A stretch of DNA of 64,000 nt, taken from NCBI RefSeq assembly GCF_017744095.1, contig NZ_JAGHQX010000001.1, forward strand, positions 620,001 to 684,000, given 5' to 3'. Of this stretch, positions 16,179 through 25,668 are shown one piece after another. Every line of letters starts with the position of its first letter. The stretch's first letter is position 1. This stretch comes from Shimia sp. R10_1. Lineage in GTDB: Bacteria; Pseudomonadota; Alphaproteobacteria; Rhodobacterales; Rhodobacteraceae. Below the pieces are notes generated by a model. That model made no database searches and was not told the DNA's origin. It saw only the letters and a program-made list of their open reading frames with translations. The position numbers and the translations under genes were made by a program.

Positions 16179-17519
16179 ATGGCTGAAACCACAGCTACGA
16201 ATACACAGAGTTTGGGACAGTACTCTGACCCAAACGTCACGCCACCTCTTGGCCAAGCGATCCCGCTGGGCTTTCAACACGTTTTGGCGATGTTTGCCTC
16301 AAACGTAACCCCCTCCATCATCGTGGCCGGGGCGGCTGGGCTCGCCTTTGGCGGGCCTGAGCAAATTTACCTCATTCAGATGGCGATGCTGTTTGCCGGG
16401 ATTGCAACACTGTTTCAGACCGTGGGCATAGGCCCAATCGGCGCCCGCCTTCCCATTATGCAGGGCACGAGCTTTGCCTTTGTGGGCGTACTGGCAGGTG
16501 TTGCAGCCACTCAGGGCCTTAGTGTTGCGCTCACAGCCTGCATCATTGGCGGTGTGATCCACTTTGCGCTCGGCTCTGTGATTGGCAAATTGCGCTGGCT
16601 GTTCCCCCCATTGGTCACTGGCCTCGTGATCCTTGCGATTGGCCTCTACCTGATCCCAGTGGCCATCAAATATGCGGCAGGCGGGGCGGCACCAATTCAA
16701 ATGGAGGCGGAAAGTTTTGGCTCGCTCAAGCACTGGTCCGTGGCGCTGACCGTTGTTATCGTCGCGCTGGCATTGAAGTTCTACACCAAAGGCGTGTTGT
16801 CCAACGCCGCTATACTGGTGGGCCTGCTTGCAGGCTATGTGCTGGCATTTGCGCTTGGCATGGTCAGCTTTGCAGCGGTGGGCAAAGCCTCGTGGATAAC
16901 AGGCATCACCCCCCTACCCTACGGCTTTGAATTCAGCCTTGGTGCGATCATTGCCGTCACGCTGGTGTCGGTTGTGTCTGCAATTGAGACGGTGGGCGAT
17001 GCCTCTGCCACGGCCAAAGCAGGTGCAGGACGTGACGCAACCGACGCAGAAATTCAAGGCGCGACCTACGCTGATGGTCTCGGCACGGCAGTTGCGGGTG
17101 TCTTTGGCGGATTGCCAAACACCTCGTTCAGCCAGAACGTCGGCATTGTCGGTATGACCGGTGTCATGAGCCGTCATGTTGTGACCATCGGCGGCATCGT
17201 TCTAATCATCTGTGGCCTGCTGCCAAAAATCGGTGCGGTCATCGCATCCATGCCTCTCCCCGTGCTTGGTGGTGGTGTGATCGTGATGTTTGGTATGGTG
17301 GCCTCTGCGGGTCTCAACGTGCTGACCGAGGTGAATATGAACCGCCGCAATATGGTGATCATTGCAGTCTCGCTCGCCGCGGGCCTGGGGCTTAACTTGG
17401 TGCCAACAGCGGTTCAATATCTGCCAGGTGTCGTCAAAACGCTGATGACCTCAGCAGTCGCCCCAACAGCGCTCTGCGCAATTGTTTTGAACTTGGTGCT
17501 GCCACAAGAAGACAACTGA
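16179..17519 (+). CDS. NCS2-family purine (urate/xanthine) permease
   Basis: Proton-coupled nucleobase importer of the NAT/NCS2 family, 446 residues with about 14 membrane segments. Family marks are GFQHVLAMFASNVTPSIIVA near the N-terminus, RLPIMQGTSFAFVGVL, SAIETVGDASATAKAG (the conserved acidic region), and the signature stretch GLPNTSFSQNVGIVGMTGV. AGGAG sits about 9 bases before the ATG. As the last gene of the puuE-uraD/allA operon, its natural substrate is most likely urate or xanthine rather than uracil; that is inferred from context. A perfect terminator follows 20 bases after the stop. Confidence 0.92.
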   Translation: MAETTATNTQSLGQYSDPNVTPPLGQAIPLGFQHVLAMFASNVTPSIIVAGAAGLAFGGPEQIYLIQMAMLFAGIATLFQTVGIGPIGARLPIMQGTSFAFVGVLAGVAATQGLSVALTACIIGGVIHFALGSVIGKLRWLFPPLVTGLVILAIGLYLIPVAIKYAAGGAAPIQMEAESFGSLKHWSVALTVVIVALALKFYTKGVLSNAAILVGLLAGYVLAFALGMVSFAAVGKASWITGITPLPYGFEFSLGAIIAVTLVSVVSAIETVGDASATAKAGAGRDATDAEIQGATYADGLGTAVAGVFGGLPNTSFSQNVGIVGMTGVMSRHVVTIGGIVLIICGLLPKIGAVIASMPLPVLGGGVIVMFGMVASAGLNVLTEVNMNRRNMVIIAVSLAAGLGLNLVPTAVQYLPGVVKTLMTSAVAPTALCAIVLNLVLPQEDN

Positions 17520-17538
17520 TAACACCTAAGCACTGGCG

Positions 17539-17564
17539 AAAGGGGCGCGCGCGCCCCTTTTTTT
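17539..17564 (+). terminator. Rho-independent terminator of the purine operon
   Basis: AAAGGGGCGCG and CGCGCCCCTTT form a perfect 22-base palindrome followed by a run of T residues, 20 bases after the permease stop. Confidence 0.92.
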
Positions 17565-17631
17565 ATGCCTAAATCTAGGCCAACATCTCCGCATCAAATA
17601 TACATACTTAGTATTTATCAGTCATGACGCC

Positions 17632-17652
17632 TGCGCATGGGAGCCATGCACA
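17632..17652. promoter_or_regulatory. Inverted repeat upstream of aceE (distal)
   Basis: TGCGCATGG-GAG-CCATGCACA: nine-base arms with one mismatch, about 75 bases before the aceE start. It looks like a binding site for a dimeric regulator; which one is unknown. Confidence 0.45.
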
Positions 17653-17670
17653 GGCCCCACTAGCAGAATG

Positions 17671-17684
17671 GTTTAATATTAAAC
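17671..17684. promoter_or_regulatory. Perfect 14-base palindrome upstream of aceE
   Basis: GTTTAATATTAAAC reads the same on both strands and is followed directly by TATAAA. It is placed where a repressor would cover the promoter, 42 bases before the aceE ATG. It is the most AT-rich stretch in the region. Confidence 0.5.
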
Positions 17685-17725
17685 TATAAAGGCTGAAACG
17701 CGGATTTCAGTGGAGGAGACGCCGC

Positions 17726-20380
17726 ATGGCGAACGAGATTTCTGACATCGACCCGGTCGAATCCCAAGAATGGCAAGACGCAATCGAAGATGTGATTGCA
17801 CGGGATGGACCGGACAGAGCCCACTACTTGCTCGACAAAGCTGTACAACAAGCCCGTGCGGCCGGGGCCACTTTGCCCTTCTCAGCAACCACACCTTACC
17901 AGAACACCATTCCAACGGATGATCAGGAAGACTTCCCTGGTGATCTGGACATGGAATGGCGTATTCGCACCATCAACCGCTGGAACGCGATGGCGACCGT
18001 GGTGCGCCGCAACAAGGAAAGCAGCGAGTACGGCGGGCATATCGCCTCCTTCGCCTCTTCTGCGGTGATGTATGACATCGGCCTCAACCACTTCTGGCGC
18101 AGCAAATCTGCGATCCATGGCGGTGACCTTGTCTTCTTCCAGGGCCACGTGATCCCAGGTATCTACGCGCGCTCCTTTATGGAAGGCCGCCTGACCGAAG
18201 AGCAGCTGGAAAACTTCCGCTCCGAGGTGAACGGCAAAGGCCTTTCCTCTTACCCGCACCCATGGTTGATGCCCGACTATTGGCAGTTCCCAACAGTCTC
18301 CATGGGCCTCGGCCCGCTGATGGCGATCTACCAAGCGCGGTTCATGAAATACATGCACAACCGCGGCCTCATCGACATGGCAGACCGCAAGGTCTGGTGC
18401 TTCCTCGGCGATGGTGAGATGGACGAGCCGGAAAGCCGTGGCGCCATCGACCTCGCGGTACGCGAAGGCCTCGACAACCTGATCTTCGTGGTGAATTGCA
18501 ACCTGCAACGTCTGGATGGCCCTGTGCGTGGCAACCACAAAATCGTGCAGGAACTCGAAGGCGACTTCCGCGGTGCAGGCTGGAACGTCATCAAGCTGCT
18601 TTGGGGCAAAGGCTGGGATGAACTGCTGGAAAAAGACACCTCCGGCAAGCTGCGGCAGCTGATGGATGAAACCGTTGACGGTGACTATCAGACCTTCAAA
18701 TCCAAAGATGGCGCATACATTCGCGAGCATTTCTTTGGCAAATACCCAGAAACGGCGGAACTGGTCAAAGACTGGACAGATGAACAGATCTTCGCCCTGC
18801 GCCGTGGTGGCCATGACCCGCAAAAGGTTTACACCGCATTCAAACGCGCCACAGACACCAAAGGAATGCCAACCTGCCTGCTGATCAAGACGGTCAAAGG
18901 TTACGGGATGGGCAGTGCTGGCGAAGGCCAGAACACCACGCACCAGCAGAAGAAAATGGCCGAAGATCAGCTGCGCGCCTTCCGGGATCGCTTTGAGATC
19001 CCTGTGAGCGACGAAGATCTGCCCAAAGCGCCATTTGTGAAGCTCAACAACGCGCAGAAAGCCTATCTCGCAGATCGCCGTAAGGCACTTGGCGGCGAAT
19101 TCCCAAAACGGGAAACCAAGTCTGCCAAAATGGAGATCCCTGCCCTCGATAAGTTTGCGGCGCAGCTGAAAGGCACTGGTGAGCGTGAAATCTCTACCAC
19201 GATGGCCTTTGTGCGTATCCTGACCACACTCTTGCGCGACAAGCAGATCGGCAAAAACGTGGTGCCCATCGTGCCTGACGAAAGCCGCACATTCGGTATG
19301 GAAGGCCTGTTCCGCTCCGTGGGGATCTATAACCCTGAAGGGCAGAAATACACGCCCGAAGACGCGGATCAGATGATGTACTACAAGGAATCGACCTCTG
19401 GTCAGGTTCTGCAGGAAGGCATCAACGAAGCCGGTGCGATGGCAGATTGGATTGCGGCAGCGACCTCCTATTCCAACCATGGCGTTCCGATGATCCCCTT
19501 CTTCATCTACTACTCCATGTTTGGCTTCCAGCGGATCGGCGATCTGGCATGGGCCGCAGGCGACAGCCGTGCACGTGGCTTTATGCTGGGTGGCACCGCA
19601 GGGCGTACGACTCTGAACGGTGAAGGTCTGCAGCATGAGGACGGCCACAGCCATATCCTCGCAGGCACCATCCCGAACTGCGTGAGCTACGATCCGACCT
19701 TCCAATACGAGGTTGCAGTGATCGTTCAGCATGGCCTGAAGCGCATGTATGAAGATCAGGAAGACGTGTTCTTCTACCTCACTCTGATGAACGAAAACTA
19801 CGCCCATCCGGATATGCCAATGGGTGTGGAAGATGAGATCATCAAAGGTCTCTATCGCTTCCAAGAGGTGAAGAAACCGACCAAGAAGCATGTGACGCTG
19901 ATGGGCTCCGGCACCATTCTGGTGCAGGTCATGAAAGCGGCTGAAATGCTGAAAGAAGACTTCGGTGTCACATCCGAAATCTGGTCCGCGACCAGCTTTA
20001 ATGAGCTGGCACGTGACTGTCAGGACGCAGCACGCCACAACCGCCTGAACCCACTGGCTGAGCCAAAAGTGCCTTTTGTGTCTGAGCAGCTCGCAAAGGC
20101 CACCGGCCCTGTGATTGCCGCAACAGACTACATGAAGAACTACGCAGAACAGATCCGCGCCTGTGTGCCGGGCCGCTACACCGTGCTCGGAACCGACGGG
20201 TTTGGACGCTCTGACAGCCGAGTGAACCTGCGCCGTTTCTTTGAGGTGGACGCAAATCACATCGCCGCAGCCGCCATGGTGGATCTCTACCGTGAGGGCG
20301 CTGTGACCAAGAAAGACCTTGAGGCCGCATTGGCCAAATATGACATCGACGGCGCCAAGCCGAACCCGCGCCTGGTGTGA
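17726..20380 (+). CDS. aceE: Pyruvate dehydrogenase E1 component, homodimeric type
   Basis: Thiamine diphosphate enzyme that decarboxylates pyruvate and passes the acetyl group to the lipoyl arm of E2. It has 884 residues, close to the usual size of single-chain E1. The ThDP motif begins GDGEMDEPES at about residue 228 and ends with VVNCNLQRLDG about 28 residues later. The central and C-terminal regions show GEGLQHEDGHSHILAGTIPN and TDGFGRSDSRVNLRRFFEVD, both typical of AceE. GGAGG precedes the ATG by about 8 bases. First gene of aceE-aceF-lpd, 24 bases before aceF. Two palindromes upstream suggest repression; no regulator gene is adjacent. Confidence 0.97.
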   Translation: MANEISDIDPVESQEWQDAIEDVIARDGPDRAHYLLDKAVQQARAAGATLPFSATTPYQNTIPTDDQEDFPGDLDMEWRIRTINRWNAMATVVRRNKESSEYGGHIASFASSAVMYDIGLNHFWRSKSAIHGGDLVFFQGHVIPGIYARSFMEGRLTEEQLENFRSEVNGKGLSSYPHPWLMPDYWQFPTVSMGLGPLMAIYQARFMKYMHNRGLIDMADRKVWCFLGDGEMDEPESRGAIDLAVREGLDNLIFVVNCNLQRLDGPVRGNHKIVQELEGDFRGAGWNVIKLLWGKGWDELLEKDTSGKLRQLMDETVDGDYQTFKSKDGAYIREHFFGKYPETAELVKDWTDEQIFALRRGGHDPQKVYTAFKRATDTKGMPTCLLIKTVKGYGMGSAGEGQNTTHQQKKMAEDQLRAFRDRFEIPVSDEDLPKAPFVKLNNAQKAYLADRRKALGGEFPKRETKSAKMEIPALDKFAAQLKGTGEREISTTMAFVRILTTLLRDKQIGKNVVPIVPDESRTFGMEGLFRSVGIYNPEGQKYTPEDADQMMYYKESTSGQVLQEGINEAGAMADWIAAATSYSNHGVPMIPFFIYYSMFGFQRIGDLAWAAGDSRARGFMLGGTAGRTTLNGEGLQHEDGHSHILAGTIPNCVSYDPTFQYEVAVIVQHGLKRMYEDQEDVFFYLTLMNENYAHPDMPMGVEDEIIKGLYRFQEVKKPTKKHVTLMGSGTILVQVMKAAEMLKEDFGVTSEIWSATSFNELARDCQDAARHNRLNPLAEPKVPFVSEQLAKATGPVIAATDYMKNYAEQIRACVPGRYTVLGTDGFGRSDSRVNLRRFFEVDANHIAAAAMVDLYREGAVTKKDLEAALAKYDIDGAKPNPRLV

Positions 20381-20404
20381 TCGGGAAAAGAGGAGATTTT
20401 AGAC

Positions 20405-21670
20405 ATGGCAATTGAAGTCAAAGTTCCCGACATCGGTGATTTCACTGACGTTCCAGTGGTTTCCGTCTTGGTCAGCCCGGGCGACCTGATCGCCGCAGAA
20501 GATCCATTGATCGAAGTCGAAAGCGACAAAGCCACCATGGAAGTGCCGTCTCCAGCGGCTGGCAAAGTTGTCGAAATCAAAGTGGCTGAAGGCGACAAGG
20601 TTTCCGAAGGCTCTGTGGTTCTTCTGCTTGAGGCAGAAGACGCCGCAGAAGCGGCTCCGGCTGCAAAGACGGAAACAGCGCCAGCTGCGGCCCCTGCCGC
20701 AGCACCTGCACCTGCAGCACCTGCTTCAGCTCCAGCAGCTGTGACAGACGCCGGCTTTGGCAAAGCGCATGCATCGCCTTCTGTGCGTGCATTTGCACGT
20801 CAGCTTGATGTTGATCTTGCCAAAGTGAACGGCTCCGGCCGCAAGGGTCGCATTTTGCGTGAAGACGTGACCGCCTTCTTGAAATCCACCACCGCAACAG
20901 CCGCACCTGCTGCTGGCGCTGCTCAGGGTGGCATGGGCATTCCGCCCATTCCAGCCGTCGACTTCTCCAAGTTTGGCCCGGTCGAAGATGTGGATATGCC
21001 TCGGATCAAAAAGATCTCTGGCCCGGCTCTGCATCGCAGCTGGCTCAACATCCCGCACGTCACCCATAACGACGAAGCGGACATCACCGATCTGGACAAG
21101 TACCGCAAAGAAATGGACACGATGGCCAAAGAAGACGGCTATCGCGTGACATTGCTTTCCTTCGTAATCAAAGCCTCGGTGTCGGCCCTGAAACAACATT
21201 GGGAAGTGAACTCTTCGATCCACCCCGATGGCGACAAGCTGATCAAGAAAGACTACTACAACATCGGCTTCGCAGCAGACACGCCAAACGGTCTTGTGGT
21301 GCCGGTGATCAAAGACGCGGACCGCAAAGGCATTGTGGAAATCTCCAAAGATCTCATGGAGTTGTCCGGCAAAGCCCGCGCGGGTGAGCTGAAAGGTCCG
21401 GATATGCAGGGCGCAACTTTCACCATCTCCAGCCTTGGCGGCATTGGCGGCACTTCCTTCACCCCGATTGTGAACGCACCTGAGGTCGCAATCCTTGGCC
21501 TGACCCGCTCAAAAATGGCGCCGGTTTGGAATGGCGAAGAGTTTGTTCCACGTCTGATGCAGCCGCTGTCGCTGTCATATGACCACCGCGCCATTGATGG
21601 GGCCTTGGCTGCACGGTTTACCGTGACGTTGAAAACCCTGCTGGGCGATATGCGCAAGTTGATGTGGTAA
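20405..21670 (+). CDS. aceF: Dihydrolipoamide acetyltransferase (E2) of pyruvate dehydrogenase
   Basis: Core of the pyruvate dehydrogenase complex; transfers the acetyl group from lipoate to CoA. It has 421 residues: one N-terminal lipoyl domain (lipoylated Lys42 in [10 protein letters not shown]), an Ala/Pro-rich flexible linker at about 80-118, a peripheral-subunit-binding domain ([20 protein letters not shown], then KGRILREDV), a second short linker, and the catalytic domain ending in [14 protein letters not shown] with the active-site histidine near 394. A single lipoyl domain in E2 fits with a further lipoyl domain on E3 in the next gene. AGGAG precedes the start; lpd follows after 11 bases. 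Confidence 0.97.
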   Translation: MAIEVKVPDIGDFTDVPVVSVLVSPGDLIAAEDPLIEVESDKATMEVPSPAAGKVVEIKVAEGDKVSEGSVVLLLEAEDAAEAAPAAKTETAPAAAPAAAPAPAAPASAPAAVTDAGFGKAHASPSVRAFARQLDVDLAKVNGSGRKGRILREDVTAFLKSTTATAAPAAGAAQGGMGIPPIPAVDFSKFGPVEDVDMPRIKKISGPALHRSWLNIPHVTHNDEADITDLDKYRKEMDTMAKEDGYRVTLLSFVIKASVSALKQHWEVNSSIHPDGDKLIKKDYYNIGFAADTPNGLVVPVIKDADRKGIVEISKDLMELSGKARAGELKGPDMQGATFTISSLGGIGGTSFTPIVNAPEVAILGLTRSKMAPVWNGEEFVPRLMQPLSLSYDHRAIDGALAARFTVTLKTLLGDMRKLMW

Positions 21671-21681
21671 GGAGAACAGAG

Positions 21682-23412
21682 ATGGACGTCAAAGTACCTG
21701 ATATTGGTGACTTTTCTGAAGTTCCCGTTGTCTCCATTCTGGTCTCTGTCGGCGACACAGTCGCTGCAGAAGACCCGCTGATCGAGCTAGAAAGCGACAA
21801 GGCTACGATGGAGGTTCCTTCCCCCGCCGCTGGTGTGGTGAAGGAGATCAAAGTGGCCGAGGGCGACAAGGTTGCCGAAGGTAGCCTGATCGTTGTGCTG
21901 GAAGCTGAAGGTGCCGCTGAGGCGCCCAAGGCCGCCGCTCCTGAAGCGCCTGCCGCACCGCAAGCTGTGGCCGCTACTGGCACCGCTACAGGCGCAGGTG
22001 ACGTGCATGCGGAAGTTGTGGTTCTGGGCTCAGGCCCCGGCGGCTACACCGCAGCTTTCCGCGCCGCAGACCTTGGCAAAAAGGTTGTGCTGATCGAAAA
22101 AGACAGCTCCCTTGGTGGTGTCTGCCTCAACGTCGGCTGTATCCCCTCCAAAGCGCTGCTGCACTCTGCGAAAGTGATCACCGAAGCCGAGGAAATGGCC
22201 GATCACGGCATCAGCTTTGCCAAGCCGGAGATTGATCTCGACAAGCTGCGCGGTTGGAAAGAAAGCGTTGTTAATCAACTGACTGGCGGTCTTGGCGGAC
22301 TGGCCAAGGCACGCAAAGTGCAGGTTGTGAACGGCTATGGCACCTTCACCGGCCCCAACATGATTGAGGTCGATAATGACGGCGAGAAATCCACCGTCAG
22401 CTTTGATCAATGTGTGATCGCAGCCGGCTCTGAGCCTGTCACCCTGCCCTTCATTCCACATGATGATCCGCGCGTGATCGACAGCACCGGTGCGCTGGAG
22501 CTGGAAGACGTGCCAGAGCGCCTGCTCGTGCTCGGCGGCGGCATCATTGGCCTTGAAATGGCGACCGTCTATGACGCGCTTGGTTCCAAAGTGACCATCG
22601 TTGAATTCATGGACCAAATCATTCCGGGTGCGGACAAGGATGTGGTCAAACCGCTGCATAAACGCATCGATTCGCGCTATGAGGCGATCCTGACGCAGAC
22701 AAAGGTCACAGCGGTTAACGCTACGGACGCGGGCCTTGAGGTCACCATGGAAGGCCCGAAGGGCGAAGTGGTTGATACCTTTGACAAAGTGCTTGTTGCG
22801 GTGGGACGTCGCCCAAATGGGGCGAAAGTCAACGCAACGGCGGCAGGTGTGGCCGTGGATGAGCGCGGCTTTATTGCGGTCGACAGCCAGCAACGCACTG
22901 GCGTGCCTCACATTTTTGCCATTGGTGATGTGGTTGGCCAACCAATGCTTGCCCACAAGGCCGTGCATGAAGGCAAAGTGGCCGCAGAGGTTGCAGCCGG
23001 GCACAAACGTCACTTTGATGCGCGGGTGATCCCATCGGTGGCCTACACCGATCCAGAGGTCGCCTGGGTGGGTGTCACCGAAAACCAAGCCAAGGCCGAA
23101 GGGCTCAAGATTGGCAAAGGTGTGTTCCCGTGGGCCGCGTCCGGTCGTTCCCTCAGCCTGGGGCGCTCTGAAGGGCTTACCAAGTTGATTTTTGACGAAG
23201 ATTCCGAGCGAGTGATTGGCGCAGGGATCGTTGGACCCAACGCCGGTGACCTGATTGCCGAGGTGGCGCTGGCCATTGAAATGGGCGCGGATGCGGTGGA
23301 TCTGGGACACACGATTCACCCTCACCCAACCCTGAGCGAGACAGTGAATTTCGCTGCGGAAATGTTTGAAGGCACAATCACTGACCTGATGCCGCCCCGC
23401 AAAAAGAAATAA
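21682..23412 (+). CDS. lpd: Dihydrolipoamide dehydrogenase (E3) with N-terminal lipoyl domain
   Basis: FAD enzyme that reoxidises dihydrolipoamide with NAD+. It has 576 residues, about 100 more than plain E3, because residues 1-78 are a lipoyl domain (Lys40 in [10 protein letters not shown]) followed by an Ala/Pro linker. The E3 core then shows [17 protein letters not shown] for [19 protein letters not shown] with the redox cysteine pair, [10 protein letters not shown] for NAD, and [11 protein letters not shown] with the catalytic His-Glu. The start is the ATG at 21682, because AAGGAG sits 7 bases upstream; an earlier ATG six codons back overlaps aceF. Last gene of the operon, before a strong terminator. 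Confidence 0.97.
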   Translation: MDVKVPDIGDFSEVPVVSILVSVGDTVAAEDPLIELESDKATMEVPSPAAGVVKEIKVAEGDKVAEGSLIVVLEAEGAAEAPKAAAPEAPAAPQAVAATGTATGAGDVHAEVVVLGSGPGGYTAAFRAADLGKKVVLIEKDSSLGGVCLNVGCIPSKALLHSAKVITEAEEMADHGISFAKPEIDLDKLRGWKESVVNQLTGGLGGLAKARKVQVVNGYGTFTGPNMIEVDNDGEKSTVSFDQCVIAAGSEPVTLPFIPHDDPRVIDSTGALELEDVPERLLVLGGGIIGLEMATVYDALGSKVTIVEFMDQIIPGADKDVVKPLHKRIDSRYEAILTQTKVTAVNATDAGLEVTMEGPKGEVVDTFDKVLVAVGRRPNGAKVNATAAGVAVDERGFIAVDSQQRTGVPHIFAIGDVVGQPMLAHKAVHEGKVAAEVAAGHKRHFDARVIPSVAYTDPEVAWVGVTENQAKAEGLKIGKGVFPWAASGRSLSLGRSEGLTKLIFDEDSERVIGAGIVGPNAGDLIAEVALAIEMGADAVDLGHTIHPHPTLSETVNFAAEMFEGTITDLMPPRKKK

Positions 23413-23433
23413 GAAAACCACCCGTTTTCTGTC

Positions 23434-23466
23434 AAAGCGCGCCTTCGCTGAAGGCGCGCTTTTTCA
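23434..23466 (+). terminator. Rho-independent terminator of the pdh operon
   Basis: AAAGCGCGCCTTC-GCT-GAAGGCGCGCTTT, a perfect 13-base stem with a 3-base loop, then T residues, 21 bases after the lpd stop. Confidence 0.95.
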
Positions 23467-23508
23467 ATTAAGGAAGGTTAAGCCAGTTCAGATGGCAAAA
23501 ACCCTCTT

Positions 23509-23545
23509 CGGTATTGCGTCTGTTTCGCGTCGGTATTGCGGCGGT
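23509..23545. repeat. Second array of the 11-base tandem repeat
   Basis: On the plus strand CGGT is followed by ATTGCGTCTGT, TTCGCGTCGGT and ATTGCGGCGGT: three 11-base units that are the reverse complement of the ACCGACGCAAT unit at 9917. It sits between the pdh terminator and the stop of the convergent transporter gene. Confidence 0.7.
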
Positions 23546-23639
23546 GTTAATAGGTGTCACACACGCGCAAGGAGAGGTGAACAAAGCGCACGTCGCCTGC
23601 CCTGTTTGCGCAACAGCCCGCCGGAATAGCGGGCGGCGC

Positions 23640-25418
23640 TCAGAGCGGCCAGAAGAACGGGATCAGCAGCGAGGCCAGAAGTCCAATCGACAGGTTCAGC
23701 GGAATGCCGACACGCATGAAATCGGTGAACTTGTACCCCCCAGGGCCAAACACCAGCATGTTGGTCTGATAACCGATGGGCGTGGCAAAACTTGCCGAGG
23801 CCGCAATCATCACCGCCACCACCAGCGGACGTGGATCGACGCCAATGGCCTGCGCCAAGCCCACCGCGATGGGTGTGACAACCACTGCAACCGCATTGTT
23901 GGAGACAAGCTCTGTCAGCACAGAGGTCAGCAAATAGATTGCCCAGACCAACAGGAAAGGTGGCAGGTTTTCTAGCGCAGGGGCCAGAGCTGTGACGATC
24001 AGAGACACCGCTCCCGACGAAGACAGCGCCGCCCCAATGGCGAGCATGGCAAAGATCAGCGACAGCAATCGCCCATCCACGAAGGAGAACGCTTCGTCGG
24101 CGTCAATACAGCGGGTCAAAAGCACCACCGCCACCGCAAGCAGAGAGAGCAGCAGGATGGGGGCCACGCCAAGCCCTGCGAGGATCACAATGCCCGCCAT
24201 CGCCCCAAGCGCAATGGGGGCGTGACCACGGCGGTACTCACGCTCTGAAGGTTGGGAGACATCCACCATATCCATGTCCGCAGACAGGCGCTGAATGTCT
24301 TCGGGCGCGCCTTCGAGCAGGAGCGTGTCCCCCACACGTACCACCAGTTGGTCGAGTTGCTGGCCGATGTTCTGGTTGCGACGGTGAACGGCGAGCGGGT
24401 AGACGCCATAACGGCGGCGCAGACGCAGGGAGCCAAGGCGGCGGCCCACCATACGACAGCCCGGCGTGATCAGGGCCTCTACCGTGGTGGTTTCCACCGC
24501 ACCCACCTGATCCAGCCGTTTGAGTGATTTGTTGCGTTGCAGGCTGAGCAGTTCGGTCATCTTGGTGCGCAGCACCACGCGGTCGCCCACCTGCAGCGTC
24601 ACCTCTTTCAAATTGCGGCGCAGCGAGGTGTCGCCCCGGATCACGTCAATCAGGCGCACGCCATCGCGTTTGAAAAGCTGAACACCGGTGACTTCGCGCC
24701 CGACAAGGTTGCTTTCTGGGGGGATCACCGCTTCGGTGAAAAATTTCATCTGGCTGCGGTTGGACAGCAGGTCTGCCATGCTGGCGCGATCGGGCAGCAG
24801 GCGGCGGCCTATCAGGTAGAGGTAAAGCATGCCCCAGGCGACAATGATCAGGCCCAGCGGTGTGACCTCAAAAATCGAGAATGGCGCGAGCCCCTGATCG
24901 CGGGCAACCCCATCCACCAGAAGGTTGGTTGAGGTGCCAATCAGCGTGAGTGTGCCGCCCATAATCGCAGCATAGCTGAGTGGTATCAAAAGCTTAGAGG
25001 CCGAAGTTCCCAGAGTGCGTGCCAGCTGTGTGAACACGGGGATCATCACCACAACAACCGGTGTGTTGGAGACAAAGGCCGAGGCGACAATCACAAAGGC
25101 AAGCAGCATGATGATGGCCAGCGCGGGGTTCTTTTTGGCCTGCCCATCTGCGAGCTGCGTGAAGGTAGAGAGCGCGCCGGTGCGCACCAAGGCGCCCATC
25201 ACAATGAACATGGCGGCAATGGTCCAGGGCGCGGGATTGGAGAGCACATTGAGGGCCGCGTCATAGGGCAGCACCCCCAGAAACAGCAGCACCGCAACAC
25301 CGCCAATGGCCACCACTTCGGTGGGGTAGACCTCTTTCAAAAACAGCACAAACATGCCCGCCACGGTCAGCAGTGCGAGCACCGCCTGGGTGGTTTGAGA
25401 AAACGCGAAAAGATCCAT
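23640..25418 (-). CDS. SLC13/DASS-type anion transporter with two RCK-C domains
   Basis: Membrane transporter of the divalent anion:sodium symporter superfamily, 592 residues. Two hydrophobic halves flank a soluble region of about 200 residues that holds two TrkA-C/RCK-C domains (SNLVGREVTGVQLFKRDGVR with LQVGDRVVLRTK, and GCRMVGRRLGSLRLRRRYGV with VRVGDTLLLEGA). The paired substrate motifs SNTPVVVVMIP and SNNAVAVVVTP are visible in the two halves. Relatives with RCK-C domains carry sulfate or other small anions, but the substrate here is unknown. The ATG at 25418 follows AGGA by 6 bases; a start nine codons earlier is less likely. Convergent with lpd. Confidence 0.88.
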   Translation of the reverse strand: MDLFAFSQTTQAVLALLTVAGMFVLFLKEVYPTEVVAIGGVAVLLFLGVLPYDAALNVLSNPAPWTIAAMFIVMGALVRTGALSTFTQLADGQAKKNPALAIIMLLAFVIVASAFVSNTPVVVVMIPVFTQLARTLGTSASKLLIPLSYAAIMGGTLTLIGTSTNLLVDGVARDQGLAPFSIFEVTPLGLIIVAWGMLYLYLIGRRLLPDRASMADLLSNRSQMKFFTEAVIPPESNLVGREVTGVQLFKRDGVRLIDVIRGDTSLRRNLKEVTLQVGDRVVLRTKMTELLSLQRNKSLKRLDQVGAVETTTVEALITPGCRMVGRRLGSLRLRRRYGVYPLAVHRRNQNIGQQLDQLVVRVGDTLLLEGAPEDIQRLSADMDMVDVSQPSEREYRRGHAPIALGAMAGIVILAGLGVAPILLLSLLAVAVVLLTRCIDADEAFSFVDGRLLSLIFAMLAIGAALSSSGAVSLIVTALAPALENLPPFLLVWAIYLLTSVLTELVSNNAVAVVVTPIAVGLAQAIGVDPRPLVVAVMIAASASFATPIGYQTNMLVFGPGGYKFTDFMRVGIPLNLSIGLLASLLIPFFWPL

Positions 25419-25512
25419 ATGTGTCCTGCCCTTGTCAGCGGACAAGTTTTACCATGGCGCCAAGGTCGGACAAGCGATTTTCGCGCTCGGACACTGGCAA
25501 TTGCGCCATCTT

Positions 25513-25559
25513 GGGGGCCAGCCCCCACACCCCCGGGATATTTTGGGCAAGAGGAAGGC
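25513..25559. repeat. Dispersed GGGATATT element, copy A
   Basis: GGGGGC-CA-GCCCCC hairpin (25513-25526), then CCCCGGGATATTTTGGGCAA and GAGGAAGG. Similar sequence recurs at 33057-33115 (shared hairpin and ACCCCGGGATATT) and 39751-39774 (shared GGGATATTTT and GGCAAGAGGAAGG). It lies in the 250-base gap between the DASS transporter and EamA genes; the rest of that gap shows nothing recognisable. Confidence 0.7.
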
Positions 25560-25668
25560 AGATCCGGGTGCGCGCAAGGCAACGGGGCCTCTTTGTCCGC
25601 CATGGAGATTCGGCGGCATTGCAGGCGGTTGCCGATGAACTGGCGGGCAGCAGGTCGGTCTGCTGCGT

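Noticed and set aside
17882-20260. 792-codon open frame opposite aceE
   Set aside because: Shadow of aceE: His/Phe/Val-rich translation without motifs, no ribosome site, and the plus-strand gene is unmistakable.
22030-23421. 463-codon open frame opposite lpd
   Set aside because: Antisense shadow of a highly conserved gene.
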